A stretch of DNA of 64,000 nucleotides, taken from Nocardioides donggukensis. Its GTDB lineage: Bacteria > Actinomycetota > Actinomycetes > Propionibacteriales > Nocardioidaceae. The notes under the pieces were generated by a model that was not told the DNA's origin, ran no database searches, and saw nothing but the letters and a program-made list of their open reading frames with translations. Positions 30,320 through 39,370 of the stretch are shown piece after piece. Every line of letters begins with the position of its first letter. The first letter of the stretch is position 1. The DNA is taken from contig NZ_JACYXZ010000001.1 in NCBI RefSeq assembly GCF_014842875.1, positions 124,001 to 188,000 of the forward strand, read 5' to 3'. Position numbers and translations under genes: made by a program.

Positions 30320-31237
30320 ATGAGCGCCATCGAGGGAGTCTCCGGCACGTTCGACCCCGACGCCTGGGACCCGGTCCCCGGCTTCGATGACCTCACGGAC
30401 CTCACCTACCACCGTGCCAGGGCGCACGGCACCGTCCGGATCGCCTTCGACCGGCCCGACGTCCTCAACGCCTTCCGGCCCCACACCGTCGACGAGCTGT
30501 TGCGGGTGCTCGAGCACGCCCGCACCTCCAGTGACGTGGGCTGCGTGCTGCTCACCGGCAACGGCCCGGGCGAGCGGCACGGCAAGTGGGCGTTCTGCAC
30601 CGGCGGCGACCAGCGGATCCGCGGCCGCGCCGGATACCAGTACGCCGAGGGCGAGCAGGCCGAAACCGTCGACGCCGCCCGGCTCGGGCGGCTGCACATC
30701 CTGGAGTGCCAGCGGCTGATCCGGTTCATGCCGAAGGTCGTCATCTGCGTGGTCAACGGCTGGGCGGCCGGCGGCGGCCACTCGCTGCACGTCGTCTGCG
30801 ACCTCACCATCGCCAGCGCCGAGCACGCCCGCTTCAAGCAGACCGACGCCGACGTGGGCTCGTTCGACGGCGGCTTCGGGTCGGCGTACCTCGCCCGCCA
30901 GGTGGGGCAGAAGTTCGCCCGGGAGATCTTCTTCCTCGGCGACGAGTACGACGCCGCCGACGCGCACCGCATGGGTGCGGTGAACTCGGTGGTCCCGCAC
31001 GCCGAGCTCGAGGCAGTCGCGCTCGAGTGGGGGCGGAAGGTCAACGGCAAGTCGCCGACGGCGCAGCGGATGCTGAAGTACTCCTTCAACCTCATCGACG
31101 ACGGGCTCGTGGGCCAGCAGTTGTTCGCCGGCGAGACCACCCGGCTGGCGTACATGACCGACGAGGCGCAGGAGGGCCGCGACCAGTTCCTGGAGAAGCG
31201 GGAGCCGGACTGGTCGCCGTACCCCTGGTACTACTGA
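30320..31237 (+). CDS. menB: 1,4-dihydroxy-2-naphthoyl-CoA synthase
   Basis: A 305-residue crotonase-fold enzyme that closes the second ring of menaquinone, turning o-succinylbenzoyl-CoA into 1,4-dihydroxy-2-naphthoyl-CoA. The family signature FCTGGDQRIRGRAGYQYA, the oxyanion segment NGWAAGGGHSLHVVCDL, the catalytic FKQTDADVGSFDGG and the C-terminal YMTDEAQEGRDQFLEKR are intact. Length fits the actinobacterial form, which has an N-terminal extension. No other men genes are in the window. It is the last intact gene before a decayed mobile region. Confidence 0.97.
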   Translation: MSAIEGVSGTFDPDAWDPVPGFDDLTDLTYHRARAHGTVRIAFDRPDVLNAFRPHTVDELLRVLEHARTSSDVGCVLLTGNGPGERHGKWAFCTGGDQRIRGRAGYQYAEGEQAETVDAARLGRLHILECQRLIRFMPKVVICVVNGWAAGGGHSLHVVCDLTIASAEHARFKQTDADVGSFDGGFGSAYLARQVGQKFAREIFFLGDEYDAADAHRMGAVNSVVPHAELEAVALEWGRKVNGKSPTAQRMLKYSFNLIDDGLVGQQLFAGETTRLAYMTDEAQEGRDQFLEKREPDWSPYPWYY

Positions 31238-31430
31238 TCTGGCGCGTTTGTGCAGGTCAGGCGGGGGTTGAGGTTCCAAAGTCCGCGGCTGGTCCGCAAA
31301 AAGTCCGCACGGTGTCGACGGCGTCCGATGCCCTCCGACCGTTCTTCGCTTGGGCGACGGGGGTTGTCGATTGCTAAACCTATGAATCTCAGGCCTGAAA
31401 TTAAGGGGTCATGGCGTATCCTATGAATTC

Positions 31431-31544
31431 ATGCCGGAGACTTCAGGTCTGCTTGAGCACGGCATTCTCCGCGAGGTAACCGGGAGCAGCTACGGCCGGA
31501 TGTTTGCCTGCGAAGAAGCCATCTCCATCCTGTCGCGCGACTAA
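31431..31544 (+). pseudogene. remnant of a Fic-family protein (C-terminus)
   Basis: A 37-codon open frame from ATG to TAA that reads LLEHGILREVTGSSYGRMFA and then CEEAISILSRD. This matches the C-terminal winged-helix end of Fic/DOC adenylyltransferase proteins (typical ...GILREVTGRRRNRVFVYEEYLEIL). The catalytic HPFxxGNGR motif and everything upstream are missing, and a stop lies 48 bases before the ATG in frame. It is the tail of a deleted gene. Confidence 0.7.
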
Positions 31545-31848
31545 CAGCTTCCAACTCTGGGTTGGCTGGTCATCGCGTCTCGCATGAGGCTGCTGGCCGC
31601 AGCCCGCGTCCGATCCTGCGCCGTCGGCCACAGGTGGCTGTAGGTGTTCAGCGTGGTCGTCGCCGACGAGTGTCCCAGCGCCCGCTGCACCGTGACCACG
31701 TCGCAGCCGGCAGCGATCAGCCCCGACGCGTAGAAGTGCCGCAGGTCGTGCAGGCGGACGTGTGGCAGACCGGCTGAGGTCGGAGTCGCGCGCCACCCCG
31801 TCGCGAACTTCGTCAGGTCGGCGTCGACGAGCAGCGCCGGGGCGCGCA
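31541..31848 (-). pseudogene. remnant of a tyrosine recombinase (phage-type integrase, C-terminus)
   Basis: On the minus strand one frame reads PHVRLHDLRHFYASGLIAAG then LGHSSATTTLNTYSHLWPTA and ends MRDAMTSQPRVGSC-stop. These are box II and III of tyrosine recombinases: the HxxR pair in HDLRH, the His of LGHSS and the nucleophile Tyr in NTYSH. The N-terminal core-binding domain and catalytic Arg I are missing, and the frame is closed a few dozen codons upstream without a start, so the gene is truncated. Its stop overlaps the Fic remnant's last codons on the other strand. Confidence 0.82.
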
Positions 31849-31977
31849 GCGCTGTCCTCGTTCTCCGGTGCGCCAGTGCCGAGCCTCGGTGACGAGGTCC
31901 GACCCGGCGAGAGCCAGCCCGTCAATGATCACCTTCGAGCCGGTCTCGTCGAAGCGTGCCCCCGCTTCTGTCCTGCT
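31813..31977 (-). pseudogene. fragment of an unidentified gene, upstream of and in a different frame from the integrase tail
   Basis: The minus strand between two stops reads ARFDETGSKVIIDGLALAGS followed by DLVTEARHWRTGERGQ, with balanced amino-acid use and codons typical of a coding sequence, then turns into a Cys/Arg-rich run and stops at 31813. There is no ATG; an internal GTG exists. The frame differs from the adjacent integrase tail, so either two broken genes are joined here or a frameshift separates them. I do not recognise the family. Confidence 0.4.
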
Positions 31978-32122
31978 TCATCTCTTGCCTCCAGTGTCGT
32001 TGGGCCACCGGGCTGGTGACCTCGATCCGATGGTGCGACCGGAGCGGCGGGTCAAGCGCACTGTTGTCTGTTCAGTGAGCGTCCTGAGGCAGTGACGTCC
32101 GGCGTTCACGTACGACGGCGGA

Positions 32123-32728
32123 TCAGATCCACCCGTTCGTCTGGGCGACCCGCGCCGCCTCCGCCCTGGTGGACGCTCCTGTCTTGCCGATCGCGGCCGA
32201 GAGGTGGTTGCGGACCGTGCCGACGGAGAGGTGGGCGCGCGCGGCGATCACCGCGACGGGGGATCCGTCCATCGCGAGCAGCAGGATCTCCGCCTCCCGG
32301 GCCGTGAGCGGGGACGGGCCGGCCATCAGCGACTCGGTCGCCAGGTCCGGGTCCACCACGCGCAGCCCGGCATGCACTCGGCGGACGGCGTCCGCGAGCT
32401 CGCGGGCCGGCCGGTCCTTGACCAGGAAGCCCGCGGCACCGGCGTCGAGCGCACGGCGCACGTAGCCCGGCCGCCCGAAGGTGGTCACGATCAGCGAGCG
32501 CACCGTCGGCAGCTCGGCGCGCAGCCGCTCGGCCACCTCGAGGCCGGTGAGGCCCGGCATCTCGATGTCGAGCAGGCACACCTCCGCCTGTGACGCGCGG
32601 GCAGTGGCCACCACCTCGTCGCCACGGCCGACCTGGGCGACGACCTCGAGGTCGGTCTCGAGGTCGAGCGGGGCCGCGAGCGCGCCACGGACCAGGGCCT
32701 GGTCGTCGGCCAGCAGGATCCGGATCAC
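32123..32728 (-). CDS. NarL/DesR-type response regulator
   Basis: A 201-residue regulator. The receiver domain (1-120) has the acidic pair in LLADDQALVR, the phosphoacceptor Asp in VCLLDIEMPGL and the Lys of FLVKDRPA. The LuxR-type helix-turn-helix (about 138-195) reads LTAREAEILLLAMDGSPVAV and LSVGTVRNHLSAAIGKTGAS. GTG start overlaps the kinase stop by 4 bases. It is the last gene of the operon with its kinase and an ABC transporter, which it probably controls. Confidence 0.95.
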   Translation of the reverse strand: MIRILLADDQALVRGALAAPLDLETDLEVVAQVGRGDEVVATARASQAEVCLLDIEMPGLTGLEVAERLRAELPTVRSLIVTTFGRPGYVRRALDAGAAGFLVKDRPARELADAVRRVHAGLRVVDPDLATESLMAGPSPLTAREAEILLLAMDGSPVAVIAARAHLSVGTVRNHLSAAIGKTGASTRAEAARVAQTNGWI

Positions 32729-33789
32729 GGCAGCACGACCTCCACCCGGGTGCCCGAGCCGCCCGTGAGCCGCAGCGTGCCGCCGGCGGCCGCGACCCGC
32801 TCGCGCATGCCGCGCAGTCCGTTGCCCTCGCGCCGGTCGTCCGTCCCGAGGCCCGTGCCGTCGTCGGCCACGACCAGGCCGGTCGCCGTGAGCTCGATCG
32901 AGACCGTCGACGCCCCGGCGTGCCGGACGACGTTGGTCACCGACTCGCGCAGCACCCAGGCCAGCAGGGTGCGGTGCCGCGGGTCGGTGTCGGCGACGGT
33001 GCCGAGCAGCCGCGTCCGGACGCCGGCGTCGGCGAGCACGCGGGGTGCGGCCTCCAGCTCCGCGTCGAGACTGGCCGCGCGCAGGCCGCCGACGGTCGAG
33101 CGGACCTCCGTGAGCGCCTGCCGGGCGGTCTCCTGGATCGACTCGAGTTCCGCGCGGGCCCGCGCGGGGTCGACCTCGATGAGCCGGGCCGCGAGCTCGG
33201 CCTTGATCGAGAGCGCCGTCAACGAGTGGCCGAGCACGTCGTGGACGTCGCGGGCCACCCGGTCGCGCTCGGCCACCAGGGCCAGCTCCGCCCGGGCCTC
33301 CTCGGAGCGCTCCTCGAGGTCCGAGAACACGCGCAGCGCCGTGAAGAACCCGATGAGCGGCCAGACCATCAGGAAGAAGAACGCCGGGAAGTCGCCGCCG
33401 ATGAGCGAGAGGATCGGCAGCAGGGCGCTGACGAGGGTGGTCCCCTTCCACCACGGCGCCGGCACCACCATCGCGGCGTACGCCCCGAGGTAGGGGGTGA
33501 GCCCGATGGCTTCGATGCCGATCACCGGCACCGTCCCCAGTGCGAGCAGGAGCATCGCCAACCAGATCCTCAGCGCATGCCGGCGCCACACGCTCCACCC
33601 GAGCAGGTAGGTCACGGCGAAGGCGGCGATCAGCGTCAGCGAGACCCCCTTGGCCGGCGCCGACGCGTCGGTTTCGAGCGTCTCGATCACCGGGTAGGTG
33701 AGGAAGACCAGCCAGATCGCGGCGATGACCCATCCCCACCGCTCCCAGGGGGAGCGAGTGGGGTGGGTCGCGGCGAGGGAGGCCGTCAC
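32725..33789 (-). CDS. DesK-type sensor histidine kinase
   Basis: A 354-residue membrane kinase. About five or six transmembrane helices fill residues 10-165 with very short loops, so the stimulus is probably sensed in or at the membrane. The HisKA_3 dimer/phosphoacceptor motif is DRVARDVHDVLGHSLTALS, and the HATPase has LRESVTNVVRHAGAST and VVADDGTGLG. The GTG start overlaps the permease stop by 4 bases; an earlier in-frame ATG at 33849 lies inside the permease. It pairs with the response regulator that follows. Confidence 0.94.
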   Translation of the reverse strand: MTASLAATHPTRSPWERWGWVIAAIWLVFLTYPVIETLETDASAPAKGVSLTLIAAFAVTYLLGWSVWRRHALRIWLAMLLLALGTVPVIGIEAIGLTPYLGAYAAMVVPAPWWKGTTLVSALLPILSLIGGDFPAFFFLMVWPLIGFFTALRVFSDLEERSEEARAELALVAERDRVARDVHDVLGHSLTALSIKAELAARLIEVDPARARAELESIQETARQALTEVRSTVGGLRAASLDAELEAAPRVLADAGVRTRLLGTVADTDPRHRTLLAWVLRESVTNVVRHAGASTVSIELTATGLVVADDGTGLGTDDRREGNGLRGMRERVAAAGGTLRLTGGSGTRVEVVLP

Positions 33790-34588
33790 ACCCGCTCCCG
33801 CCGTCGGCGAAGCCCCCAGACCGCCAGCGCCGCGAAGATCACCGTCCACGAGCCCACGTTAGCCAGCAACAGCCACACCGGGTCGTGTCCGGCGTCGATG
33901 GGCAGGTAGCCCTCCGAGATCGGGTAGCGGGCCAGCCCGGCGTACCCGTAGAGCGGGGTGAAGCGGCCGAACTCCAGGATGATGCCGTCCATCGGCGTGA
34001 ACACGTTGCCGAGGAAGCTCATGATCACGATCAGCCCGGACGCGATGCCGGAGGCGTTCTCACCCTTGAGGATCAGGCACATCGCCAGGCCGTAGACCGC
34101 GAACAGGGCCGAGCCGAACCACACGATGGCGGCGCTCGCCAGCCAGTCGACGGTGTTCCCCGACGAGCCGGTCGCCGCACCGATCGCGTAGATCAGCGCG
34201 ATCGGGACGGCCGCGACCAGCATCGCCACGGCAGTCTTGATCGCCACGAAGGTCAACGACGGCAGCGGCGTCAGGGCGATCTGCCGCCCCCACCCCATCG
34301 TCTGCTCGGTCGCGGCCGACCCGGCCACGGTCGTGGTCGCCGTGACGGCGCCGTACGCCGCCATCGAGACCATGACGTACATCGCGACGTTCGCACTGCC
34401 GTACGCCTCGTCGTCACCCATGCCGAAGACGAAGAACAGGAACGCCGGCAGCGCCACGATGAAGAACATCCCCACCCGGTCGCGCAGCTGTCGCTTCAGG
34501 TCCAGGCCGGCGTAGGTGAGGGCCACGGGTCGTGCCGTACGCCGCCCGGTGCCGACCGGGTGCTCGGTGTCGGTGATCGTCACGGTGC

Positions 34589-34592
<4 letters not shown>
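33786..34592 (-). CDS. ABC-2 type transporter permease
   Basis: A 268-residue membrane protein with six predicted helices (for example FFIVALPAFLFFVFG, VAIKTAVAMLVAAVPIALIY, SGLIVIMSFLGNVFTPMDG), the ABC-2 fold used by exporters of drugs, peptides or lipids. The segment FTPMDGIILEFGRFTPLYGY is typical for the family. GTG start overlaps the ATPase stop by 4 bases. It works with the ATPase encoded just upstream; substrate unknown. Confidence 0.93.
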
Positions 34593-35515
<923 letters not shown>

Positions 35516-35572
35516 GGCACCAGCCTCCGGCTCCGGGCGGTGTGAGCCCCGGGGGAGATGTCACGACCTGGG

Positions 35573-35588
35573 CATGACACCTGTCATG
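35573..35588. promoter_or_regulatory. palindrome CATGACA-CC-TGTCATG, candidate response-regulator site
   Basis: Seven-base perfect inverted arms with a 2-base centre, located 58-73 bases upstream of the ABC operon and 80 bases from the divergent sirtuin start. A related half-site ATGTCACGA lies at 35558. Short TGTCAT-type dyads suit NarL/LuxR-family dimers, so the operon's own regulator is the best candidate; this is inferred. Confidence 0.5.
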
Positions 35589-35667
35589 GCCCTGCTCTCG
35601 GTCGAGCCGGACCCGGATGCGTCGCGGCAGGCGGACCGTCCCCGCACGGAGGGGCTAGCCTGCAGCG

Positions 35668-36375
35668 ATGAGGATCGTGGTCCTGACCGGCGCGGGGGTC
35701 TCCGCCGAGAGCGGGGTGCCCACGTTCCGGGACGCCGACGGGCTCTGGGAGGGGCACCGGGTCGAGGACGTCGCCACCCCCGAGGCGTTCGAGATGCAGC
35801 CCGGCGTCGTGCAGCGGTTCTACGACGAGCGCCGCGCCGCCCTGGCCCTCGTTGCGCCGAACCCGGCCCACACCGCGCTCGCCCGGCTTGGCACGCTGCC
35901 CGGCGTCGACCTGCTCCTGGTCACCCAGAACATCGACGACCTGCACGAGCGGGCCGGTGCCACCGACGTGCTGCACATGCACGGCGAGCTGCTCTCGGCG
36001 CTCTGCGCGAGCTGCCGCTCGCGGTGCCGCTGGGCCGGCGACCTCGCCGACTTCCCGCCCTGCCCCGGGTGCGGCATGACCGACCTCCGCCCGGACGTGG
36101 TGTGGTTCGGCGAGATCCCCTACCAGATGGAACGGATCCAGAGCGCCCTCATGCGGGCGGACGTGTTCGTCTCGATCGGGACGTCCGGGGCGGTCTACCC
36201 GGCGGCCGGTTTCGTGCAGATGGCGGCCGCCTGCGGCGCCCGGACCCTCGAGCTCAACCTGGTGCCCAGCGAGGGCACGTCGTTCTTCGACGAGGCGCGG
36301 CACGGTCCCGCCGGGCGGCTGGTCCCTGACTGGGTCGACGAGGTCGCGGCCTCCCTCGGTGTCGACACGCGGTGA
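35668..36375 (+). CDS. cobB: NAD-dependent protein deacylase (sirtuin)
   Basis: A 235-residue sirtuin that removes acyl groups from lysines using NAD. Motifs: LTGAGVSAESGVPTFRDADG (NAD site), TQNIDDLHERAG, the catalytic His in LHMHGEL, and zinc cysteines in ALCASCRS and CPGCG. The Tyr-x-x-Arg in RFYDERRAAL matches class III enzymes (CobB, SIRT5) that also remove succinyl or malonyl groups. Divergent from the ABC operon; no cognate acetyltransferase gene nearby. Confidence 0.93.
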   Translation: MRIVVLTGAGVSAESGVPTFRDADGLWEGHRVEDVATPEAFEMQPGVVQRFYDERRAALALVAPNPAHTALARLGTLPGVDLLLVTQNIDDLHERAGATDVLHMHGELLSALCASCRSRCRWAGDLADFPPCPGCGMTDLRPDVVWFGEIPYQMERIQSALMRADVFVSIGTSGAVYPAAGFVQMAAACGARTLELNLVPSEGTSFFDEARHGPAGRLVPDWVDEVAASLGVDTR

Positions 36376-36429
36376 GACTCGGGTCTCAAGGGGTGGTCGT
36401 GCGCTCCTGAGTGCCCTAGGTTGCGGCGG

Positions 36430-37587
36430 GTGAGGATCGCTGTAGCCAGGGAGACCCGCGACGGGGAGACCCGCGTCGCGATGGTGCCCGAGCTGGTCGG
36501 GAAGCTGACCGCGCTGGGGTACGACGTGTGCGTCGAGCCGGGGGCCGGAGGCGGCGCCCTGTTCACCGACGAGGAGTACGCCGAGGCCGGTGCCGAGCCG
36601 GACCCCCGCGCGCTCGAGGACTCGGACGTGGTGGTGAGCGTGCAGCCGCTGTCGGTGGACGCGATCCGCCGGCTGCGGGCGGGCGCCACGACGGTCTCGT
36701 TCCTGCCCGGCGACCAGGCCCCGGACGAGGTGGCCAACCTCCGTGACTGCGGGGTGACCTCCTTCGGGATGGAGTTCGTGCCCCGGATCTCGCGCGCCCA
36801 GTCGATGGACGCCCTGTCCTCCCAGGCGCTGGTCGCGGGCTACCGCTGCGCGATCGTGGCCGCCGGCCTGCTGCGCCGGTTCTTCCCGCTCAACATGACC
36901 GCCGCCGGCACCGTCCAGCCGGCCGAGGTGGTGGTCCTCGGGGCCGGCGTCGCCGGGCTGCAGGCGATCGCCACCGCGAAGCGGCTCGGCGCCGTGGTCA
37001 GGGCCTACGACGTCCGGGCCGCCGCCGCCGAGGAGATCCGCTCCATGGGTGCCAAGGCGATCGACCTCGAGCTCGAGACGCTCGAGGGGACCGGCGGCTA
37101 CGCCCGCGAGATGACCGAGGACCGTGCCGCCCGGCAGCGCGACCTGCTGGCGCCGTACATCGCGAACGCGGACGCCCTGATCACCACCGCGGCCGTGCCC
37201 GGCCGGCAGGCGCCGCTGCTCGTGACCGCCGCGATGGTCGAGCAGATGAAGCCAGGCTCGGTGGTCGTCGACCTGGCCGCGGAGTCCGGCGGCAACGTCG
37301 AGGGCTCGATCGCCGGCTCGATCGCCACCGTCGGCAACGCCCAGGTGTGGGGCGGGCGCAACGTGCCCTCCCAGATGCCCGGGCCGGCCTCACGGCTCTA
37401 CGCCCAGAACGTCGTCAACATCCTCACGCTGATGACCGCCACCGGTGAGGCGGCCGTGCCGGGGACCTTCGCCCCCGACTTCGACGACGAGATCGTCGAC
37501 TCGTCCTGCATCACCAAGGACGGCGCGATCCACCACGAGCCGACGCGCGCGTCCCTCGAGGGACCGGCCGAAGGAGGCCCCGCATGA
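36430..37587 (+). CDS. pntAA: proton-translocating NAD(P) transhydrogenase alpha subunit, part 1
   Basis: A 385-residue NAD(H)-binding domain (dI) of transhydrogenase, which makes NADPH from NADH using the proton gradient. It opens RIAVARETRDGETRVAMVPE, has the Rossmann loop VVLGAGVAGLQAIATAKRLG, the mobile loop YAREMTEDRAARQRDLLAPY and the QD..R substrate region LPGDQAPDE. The GTG at 36430 is preferred; a TTG three codons earlier exists. Its stop overlaps the next start by 4 bases. Confidence 0.96.
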   Translation: MRIAVARETRDGETRVAMVPELVGKLTALGYDVCVEPGAGGGALFTDEEYAEAGAEPDPRALEDSDVVVSVQPLSVDAIRRLRAGATTVSFLPGDQAPDEVANLRDCGVTSFGMEFVPRISRAQSMDALSSQALVAGYRCAIVAAGLLRRFFPLNMTAAGTVQPAEVVVLGAGVAGLQAIATAKRLGAVVRAYDVRAAAAEEIRSMGAKAIDLELETLEGTGGYAREMTEDRAARQRDLLAPYIANADALITTAAVPGRQAPLLVTAAMVEQMKPGSVVVDLAAESGGNVEGSIAGSIATVGNAQVWGGRNVPSQMPGPASRLYAQNVVNILTLMTATGEAAVPGTFAPDFDDEIVDSSCITKDGAIHHEPTRASLEGPAEGGPA

Positions 37588-37919
37588 ACGACCTCGTCCT
37601 CGACAACGGGATCGTCTGGCTGACGATCTTCGTGCTCAGCGTCTTCGTCGGCATCGAGGTGATCTCCAAGGTCTCCTCGACCCTGCACACGCCGCTCATG
37701 TCCGGCGCCAACGCGATCCACGGCATCATCCTGCTCGGCGCGATCCTGGTCACCGGCACCGCCGAGGGCACGGTGGCGCTGGTCGTCGGCCTGGTCGCGA
37801 TCGTGCTGGCCGCGGTGAACATGGTCGGCGGCTTCATGGTCACCGACCGGATGCTCCAGATGTTCACCCGCAAGAAGCCCAAGCCCGCGGCCGCCAAGAC
37901 CGACGGGAGCGCCGCCTGA
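37584..37919 (+). CDS. pntAB: NAD(P) transhydrogenase alpha subunit, part 2 (membrane)
   Basis: A 111-residue membrane subunit with three hydrophobic helices (LTIFVLSVFVGIEVISKVSS, GANAIHGIILLGAILVTG, VALVVGLVAIVLAAVNMVGG), matching PntAB of split transhydrogenases. The short basic-Ala tail KKPKPAAAKTDG is cytoplasmic. The ATG overlaps pntAA and its stop shares bases with the pntB start. Confidence 0.95.
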   Translation: MNDLVLDNGIVWLTIFVLSVFVGIEVISKVSSTLHTPLMSGANAIHGIILLGAILVTGTAEGTVALVVGLVAIVLAAVNMVGGFMVTDRMLQMFTRKKPKPAAAKTDGSAA

Positions 37920-39292
37920 TGCCGATCTGGGTCCAGCTCGTCTACCTGCTCTGCGCGGTCGCGTTCATCCTCGCGCTCAAGGGGCTCTCGGGTCCCAAGA
38001 CCGCCCGCGGCGGCAACCTCATCGGCGCCGCCGCCGCGGTGGTGGCGTGCGCGGTGCCGTTCCTCTACCTCGACCTCGACCACGTCGGGCTGATCCTCGG
38101 CGCCGTGGTCGTCGGCAGCGCCGGCGGTGCCTACGGCGCCCGGGTCGTGCAGATGACCCAGATGCCGCAGATGGTCGCGCTCTTCAACGGCGTCGGCGGC
38201 GGGGCCGCGGCGCTGGTCGCCCTGCTCGAGCTCGAGCACATGGTCGAGGAGGAGGTGCCGGTCTTCTTCCTGGTCGCCACGGCCTTCACGATCGTGGTCG
38301 GCTCGGTGTCCTTCGCCGGCTCCGTGGTCACCTTCGCCAAGCTGCAGGAGCTGATGAGCTCGCGGCCGGTCGTGTTCCCGGGCCTGCCGATCGCCTTCGG
38401 CGGCTCGCTGCTCGCCGCCGTGGTGCTCTCGGTGCTGGTCGTCAGCGACCCCACCATGCTGGTCGGCATCCTGCTCGGCCTGCTGGGTCTGGCGATCGGC
38501 GTCCTGCTCGTGCTGCCGGTCGGCGGCGCCGACGTGCCGATCGTGATCTCGCTGCTCAACGCCTTCACCGGTCTCACGGTGGCGGCCGGCGGGTACGTCC
38601 TGCAGAACACCGTCCTCCTGGTCGCCGGCACGCTGGTCGGCGCGGCCGGCACCTTCCTCACCCTGCTCATGGCCGGGGCCATGGGCCGCTCGGTCGCCAA
38701 CATCCTGTTCGGGGCGCTCAAGGGCGGCTCGACGCTGGGTGCCGGCGAGGCGTCGGACCGCCCGGTGAAGTCGGCCGGTCCCGAGGACGTCGCGATCATG
38801 CTGGCCTACGCCGAGCGGGTCATCATCGTGCCCGGCTACGGGCTGGCGGTCGCCCAGGCCCAGCACACCCTCCGCGAGCTGGTCGACGTGCTGATCGAGC
38901 GTGGCGCCGACGTGGACTACGCCATCCACCCGGTCGCCGGCCGGATGCCCGGCCACATGAACGTCCTGCTGGCCGAGGCGCAGGTGCCCTACGAGCAGCT
39001 GATCGAGATGGACGAGATCAACGGCGACTTCAAGGACGCCGACGTCGTGCTCGTGGTCGGCGCCAACGACGTGGTCAACCCGGCCGCGAAGACGACGCCG
39101 GGCGCCCCGATCTACGGGATGCCGATCCTGAACGCCGACGAGGCCAAGCAGGTGGTGTTCATGAAGCGCTCGATGCGGCCCGGCTTCGCCGGCATCGAGA
39201 ACGAGCTGCTCTTCGAGCCCAACACCACCCTGCTCTTCGGCGACGCCAAGGACTCGATGGGCAAGCTGCTCAGCTCCGTGAAGTCCCTCTGA
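37919..39292 (+). CDS. pntB: NAD(P) transhydrogenase beta subunit
   Basis: A 457-residue subunit with about nine transmembrane helices (to residue 270) and a C-terminal NADP(H)-binding domain dIII. Signature pieces: ALFNGVGGGAAALVALLELE, IVPGYGLAVAQAQHTLRELV, YAIHPVAGRMPGHMNVLLAE, VLVVGANDVVNPAAK and FMKRSMRPGFAGIENELLF. The ATG overlaps the pntAB stop (TGATG). The three genes form a complete enzyme. Confidence 0.97.
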   Translation: MPIWVQLVYLLCAVAFILALKGLSGPKTARGGNLIGAAAAVVACAVPFLYLDLDHVGLILGAVVVGSAGGAYGARVVQMTQMPQMVALFNGVGGGAAALVALLELEHMVEEEVPVFFLVATAFTIVVGSVSFAGSVVTFAKLQELMSSRPVVFPGLPIAFGGSLLAAVVLSVLVVSDPTMLVGILLGLLGLAIGVLLVLPVGGADVPIVISLLNAFTGLTVAAGGYVLQNTVLLVAGTLVGAAGTFLTLLMAGAMGRSVANILFGALKGGSTLGAGEASDRPVKSAGPEDVAIMLAYAERVIIVPGYGLAVAQAQHTLRELVDVLIERGADVDYAIHPVAGRMPGHMNVLLAEAQVPYEQLIEMDEINGDFKDADVVLVVGANDVVNPAAKTTPGAPIYGMPILNADEAKQVVFMKRSMRPGFAGIENELLFEPNTTLLFGDAKDSMGKLLSSVKSL

Positions 39293-39370
39293 CCCCTCCC
39301 CTCACCGCCGGACCCGGCGCCCTGTGGAGGACCGGTCGCGCCCCCGGCCGGCCGGGGCGAGGATCGGCCC

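Larger units (their letters stand above)
31238..32122. other. 885-base degenerate region, remains of mobile DNA
   Basis: The space between menB and the response regulator has lower GC than its surroundings near 31370-31440 and no intact gene. It holds a Fic C-terminal tail, a recombinase C-terminal tail and one further reading-frame fragment, listed separately. Bases 31238-31430 contain three GTCCGC copies around 31281-31309 and a 9-base direct repeat CCTATGAAT (31379 and 31420), but no gene. In 31978-32122 I see nothing recognisable. Confidence 0.75.

Noticed and set aside
31443..31925. 160-codon minus-strand frame in the degenerate region
   Set aside because: It is a shifted frame of the integrase remnant; the recombinase motifs are in the neighbouring frame.
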